From the NCBI RefSeq assembly GCF_018069625.1, contig NZ_CP072941.1, positions 9,734,001-9,798,000 on the forward strand: a DNA stretch of 64,000 nucleotides, written 5' to 3'. Source of the DNA: Streptomyces yatensis. GTDB taxonomy: Bacteria > Actinomycetota > Actinomycetes > Streptomycetales > Streptomycetaceae. The notes under the pieces are model-generated. The model ran no database searches. It worked only from the letters and a program-made list of their open reading frames with translations, and was not told where the DNA came from. Below are positions 62,860-64,000 of the stretch, in pieces (positions within the stretch are counted from its first letter, which is position 1; each line of letters begins with the position of its first letter). Made by a program: the position numbers and the translations under genes.

Positions 62860-64000
62860 GTGCGGTCGGCGGTCAGGGCGGTCAGGGCGGTCGGGCGGTC
62901 GGGGCGGTCAGGGTGGGCGCCGTGGTCGGCCGTGTGGTCGGCATGGTCCGGGCGGTCCGGGACCGACGGGGTGGACGATCCGGACGAGCGGTGGCTGACG
63001 GCGGTCCTGCACATCGCGTTCTTCCTGCTGCTGGGCGCCTCGCTGGTCCGCTATCTGATCCGGGACACCGGCACCCCGCCCAACGGCTGGGTCGTCGCCC
63101 TCTTCGTGGCCTTCGGCGCGCTCTATCTGCCCGGCCGGTGGCCGGCGCCCGCGCCGAGCCCCGGCGGCCGGCCCTCCGGCCGCTATCTGGTCTGGCTGAC
63201 GGCGGTGCTGGCTGCCTGGGTCGCGCTGCTGGTCCTCGCGCCGAGCGCCGCATGGTGCGCCATGCCGCTGTTCTTCACCGGTCTGCACACGCTGCCCACC
63301 CGGTTCGCGGTGCCCTTGGCCGCCGTGCTCACCGCACTCGTCGTCGCCTCGAAACTGCGGTTCATGCACGACGGCTTCGACCCCAACGCGCTGATCGCGC
63401 CGCCCGCCATCGCCGCCGTGGCCGCCGCCGTCCTCATCCATCTGCGGCGCCAGTCGGCGCGGCAGCGGGTGCTGATCGACGATCTGGTCCGCACCCGCCG
63501 CGATCTGGCCGCGACCGAGCGGCGGGCGGGGATCCTGGCCGAGCGCCAGCGGCTGTCCTCGGAGATCCACGACACCCTCGCCCAGGGCCTGTCCAGCCAG
63601 CGGATGCTGCTGCAGGCCGCCGACCGCACCTGGGAGACGGACCCGGAGGCGGCCCGGGGCCATATGCGCGACGCGGCGGAGATCGTCTCCCACAGCCTTG
63701 CCGAGGCCCGCCGGTTCGTCCAGGACCTGGCCCCGGCCGACCTCGCCGAGCGCTCCCTGGCCCAGGCGCTCGGCGCGCTCGCCGAGCGGGAGAGCGGCGC
63801 GGGGCAGACGGTGGACTTCCACCTCGACGGACCCCTCGGGCCGCTGCCCGAGCGAGTGGAGGCGGCGCTGCTGCGCATCGCCCAGGGCGCGCTGGCCAAT
63901 GTGCGGGAGCACGCCGGGGCGAGCCGGGCCGCGCTCACCCTGACCTGCATGGGCGACCAGATCTGTCTGGACATCGCCGATGACGGCCGCGGCTTCGGCA
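62860..64000 (+). CDS. NarL-type sensor histidine kinase, 3' end outside window
   Basis: About 380 codons are present. After a Trp/Arg/Ser-rich low-complexity N-terminus (about 40 residues, from GGGCGGTC-type repeats), four to five hydrophobic helices form the sensor (AVLHIAFFLLLGASLV, WVVALFVAFGALYL, WLTAVLAAWVALLVLA, and more). The dimerization/phosphoacceptor helix is ERQRLSSEIHDTLAQG. The ATPase domain begins with LRIAQGALANVREHA and DIADDGRGFG at the window edge. GTG at 62860 follows GGGGAGG; GTG at 62971 would omit the repeat. A response regulator gene is expected just outside. Confidence 0.9.
   Translation, partial: MRSAVRAVRAVGRSGRSGWAPWSAVWSAWSGRSGTDGVDDPDERWLTAVLHIAFFLLLGASLVRYLIRDTGTPPNGWVVALFVAFGALYLPGRWPAPAPSPGGRPSGRYLVWLTAVLAAWVALLVLAPSAAWCAMPLFFTGLHTLPTRFAVPLAAVLTALVVASKLRFMHDGFDPNALIAPPAIAAVAAAVLIHLRRQSARQRVLIDDLVRTRRDLAATERRAGILAERQRLSSEIHDTLAQGLSSQRMLLQAADRTWETDPEAARGHMRDAAEIVSHSLAEARRFVQDLAPADLAERSLAQALGALAERESGAGQTVDFHLDGPLGPLPERVEAALLRIAQGALANVREHAGASRAALTLTCMGDQICLDIADDGRGFG

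Overview
The window is high-GC actinobacterial chromosome. TTA codons are rare and sit in accessory genes, many secreted enzymes carry twin-arginine signals, GTG and TTG starts are common, and there is a GylR-type glycerol regulator, a SurE-like peptide cyclase and many sugar-uptake genes. All of this fits Streptomyces. Species cannot be named from the sequence. No tRNA, rRNA, CRISPR array or intact insertion sequence was seen.

Left end (1-10.5 kb, all minus strand): a nonribosomal peptide synthetase (NRPS) that runs off the left edge (A-T-C-A-T-E-C...). It is preceded by a stand-alone penicillin-binding-protein-type thioesterase (peptide cyclase candidate) whose second codon is TTA, and by two small genes that together look like a split copper amine oxidase. 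The four genes could form one transcription unit.

10.7-20.5 kb: a zinc-ribbon/alpha-CTD-like protein coupled to a membrane protein; an SDR/TetR divergent pair with a perfect operator palindrome; wreckage of a TnpB element and an MFS gene; an esterase; a P450; an XRE regulator coupled to an SDR; uppP; and an SseB-like gene.

20.7-32.1 kb: glycerol kinase with a GylR-like regulator; an anti-sigma-type ATPase; a LysR-MFS-DUF2867-P450 operon; and, divergent from it, a galactarate/glucarate catabolic set (L-talarate/galactarate dehydratase, GntP permease, glucarate dehydratase).

32.2-43.1 kb: a four-gene Roadblock/DUF4388 cluster without a GTPase; a DUF4142 protein; and a second LysR-controlled operon (2-hydroxyacid dehydrogenase, enolase-superfamily enzyme, ABC sugar transporter without ATPase, TIM-barrel isomerase-like protein) of unknown substrate.

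43.2-60.2 kb: mostly secreted or central carbon enzymes: a parallel beta-helix protein, GH92 mannosidase, purple acid phosphatase, a polysaccharide lyase-like protein, pyruvate carboxylase, cholesterol oxidase and a GH15 trehalase/glucoamylase, with MarR and TetR regulators and a DHA2 exporter.

Right end (60.4-64 kb): a graspetide (ATP-grasp RiPP) cluster with a 63-residue precursor and its maturase (which carries a TTA codon), an upstream methyltransferase, and the start of a NarL-type sensor kinase cut by the window edge.
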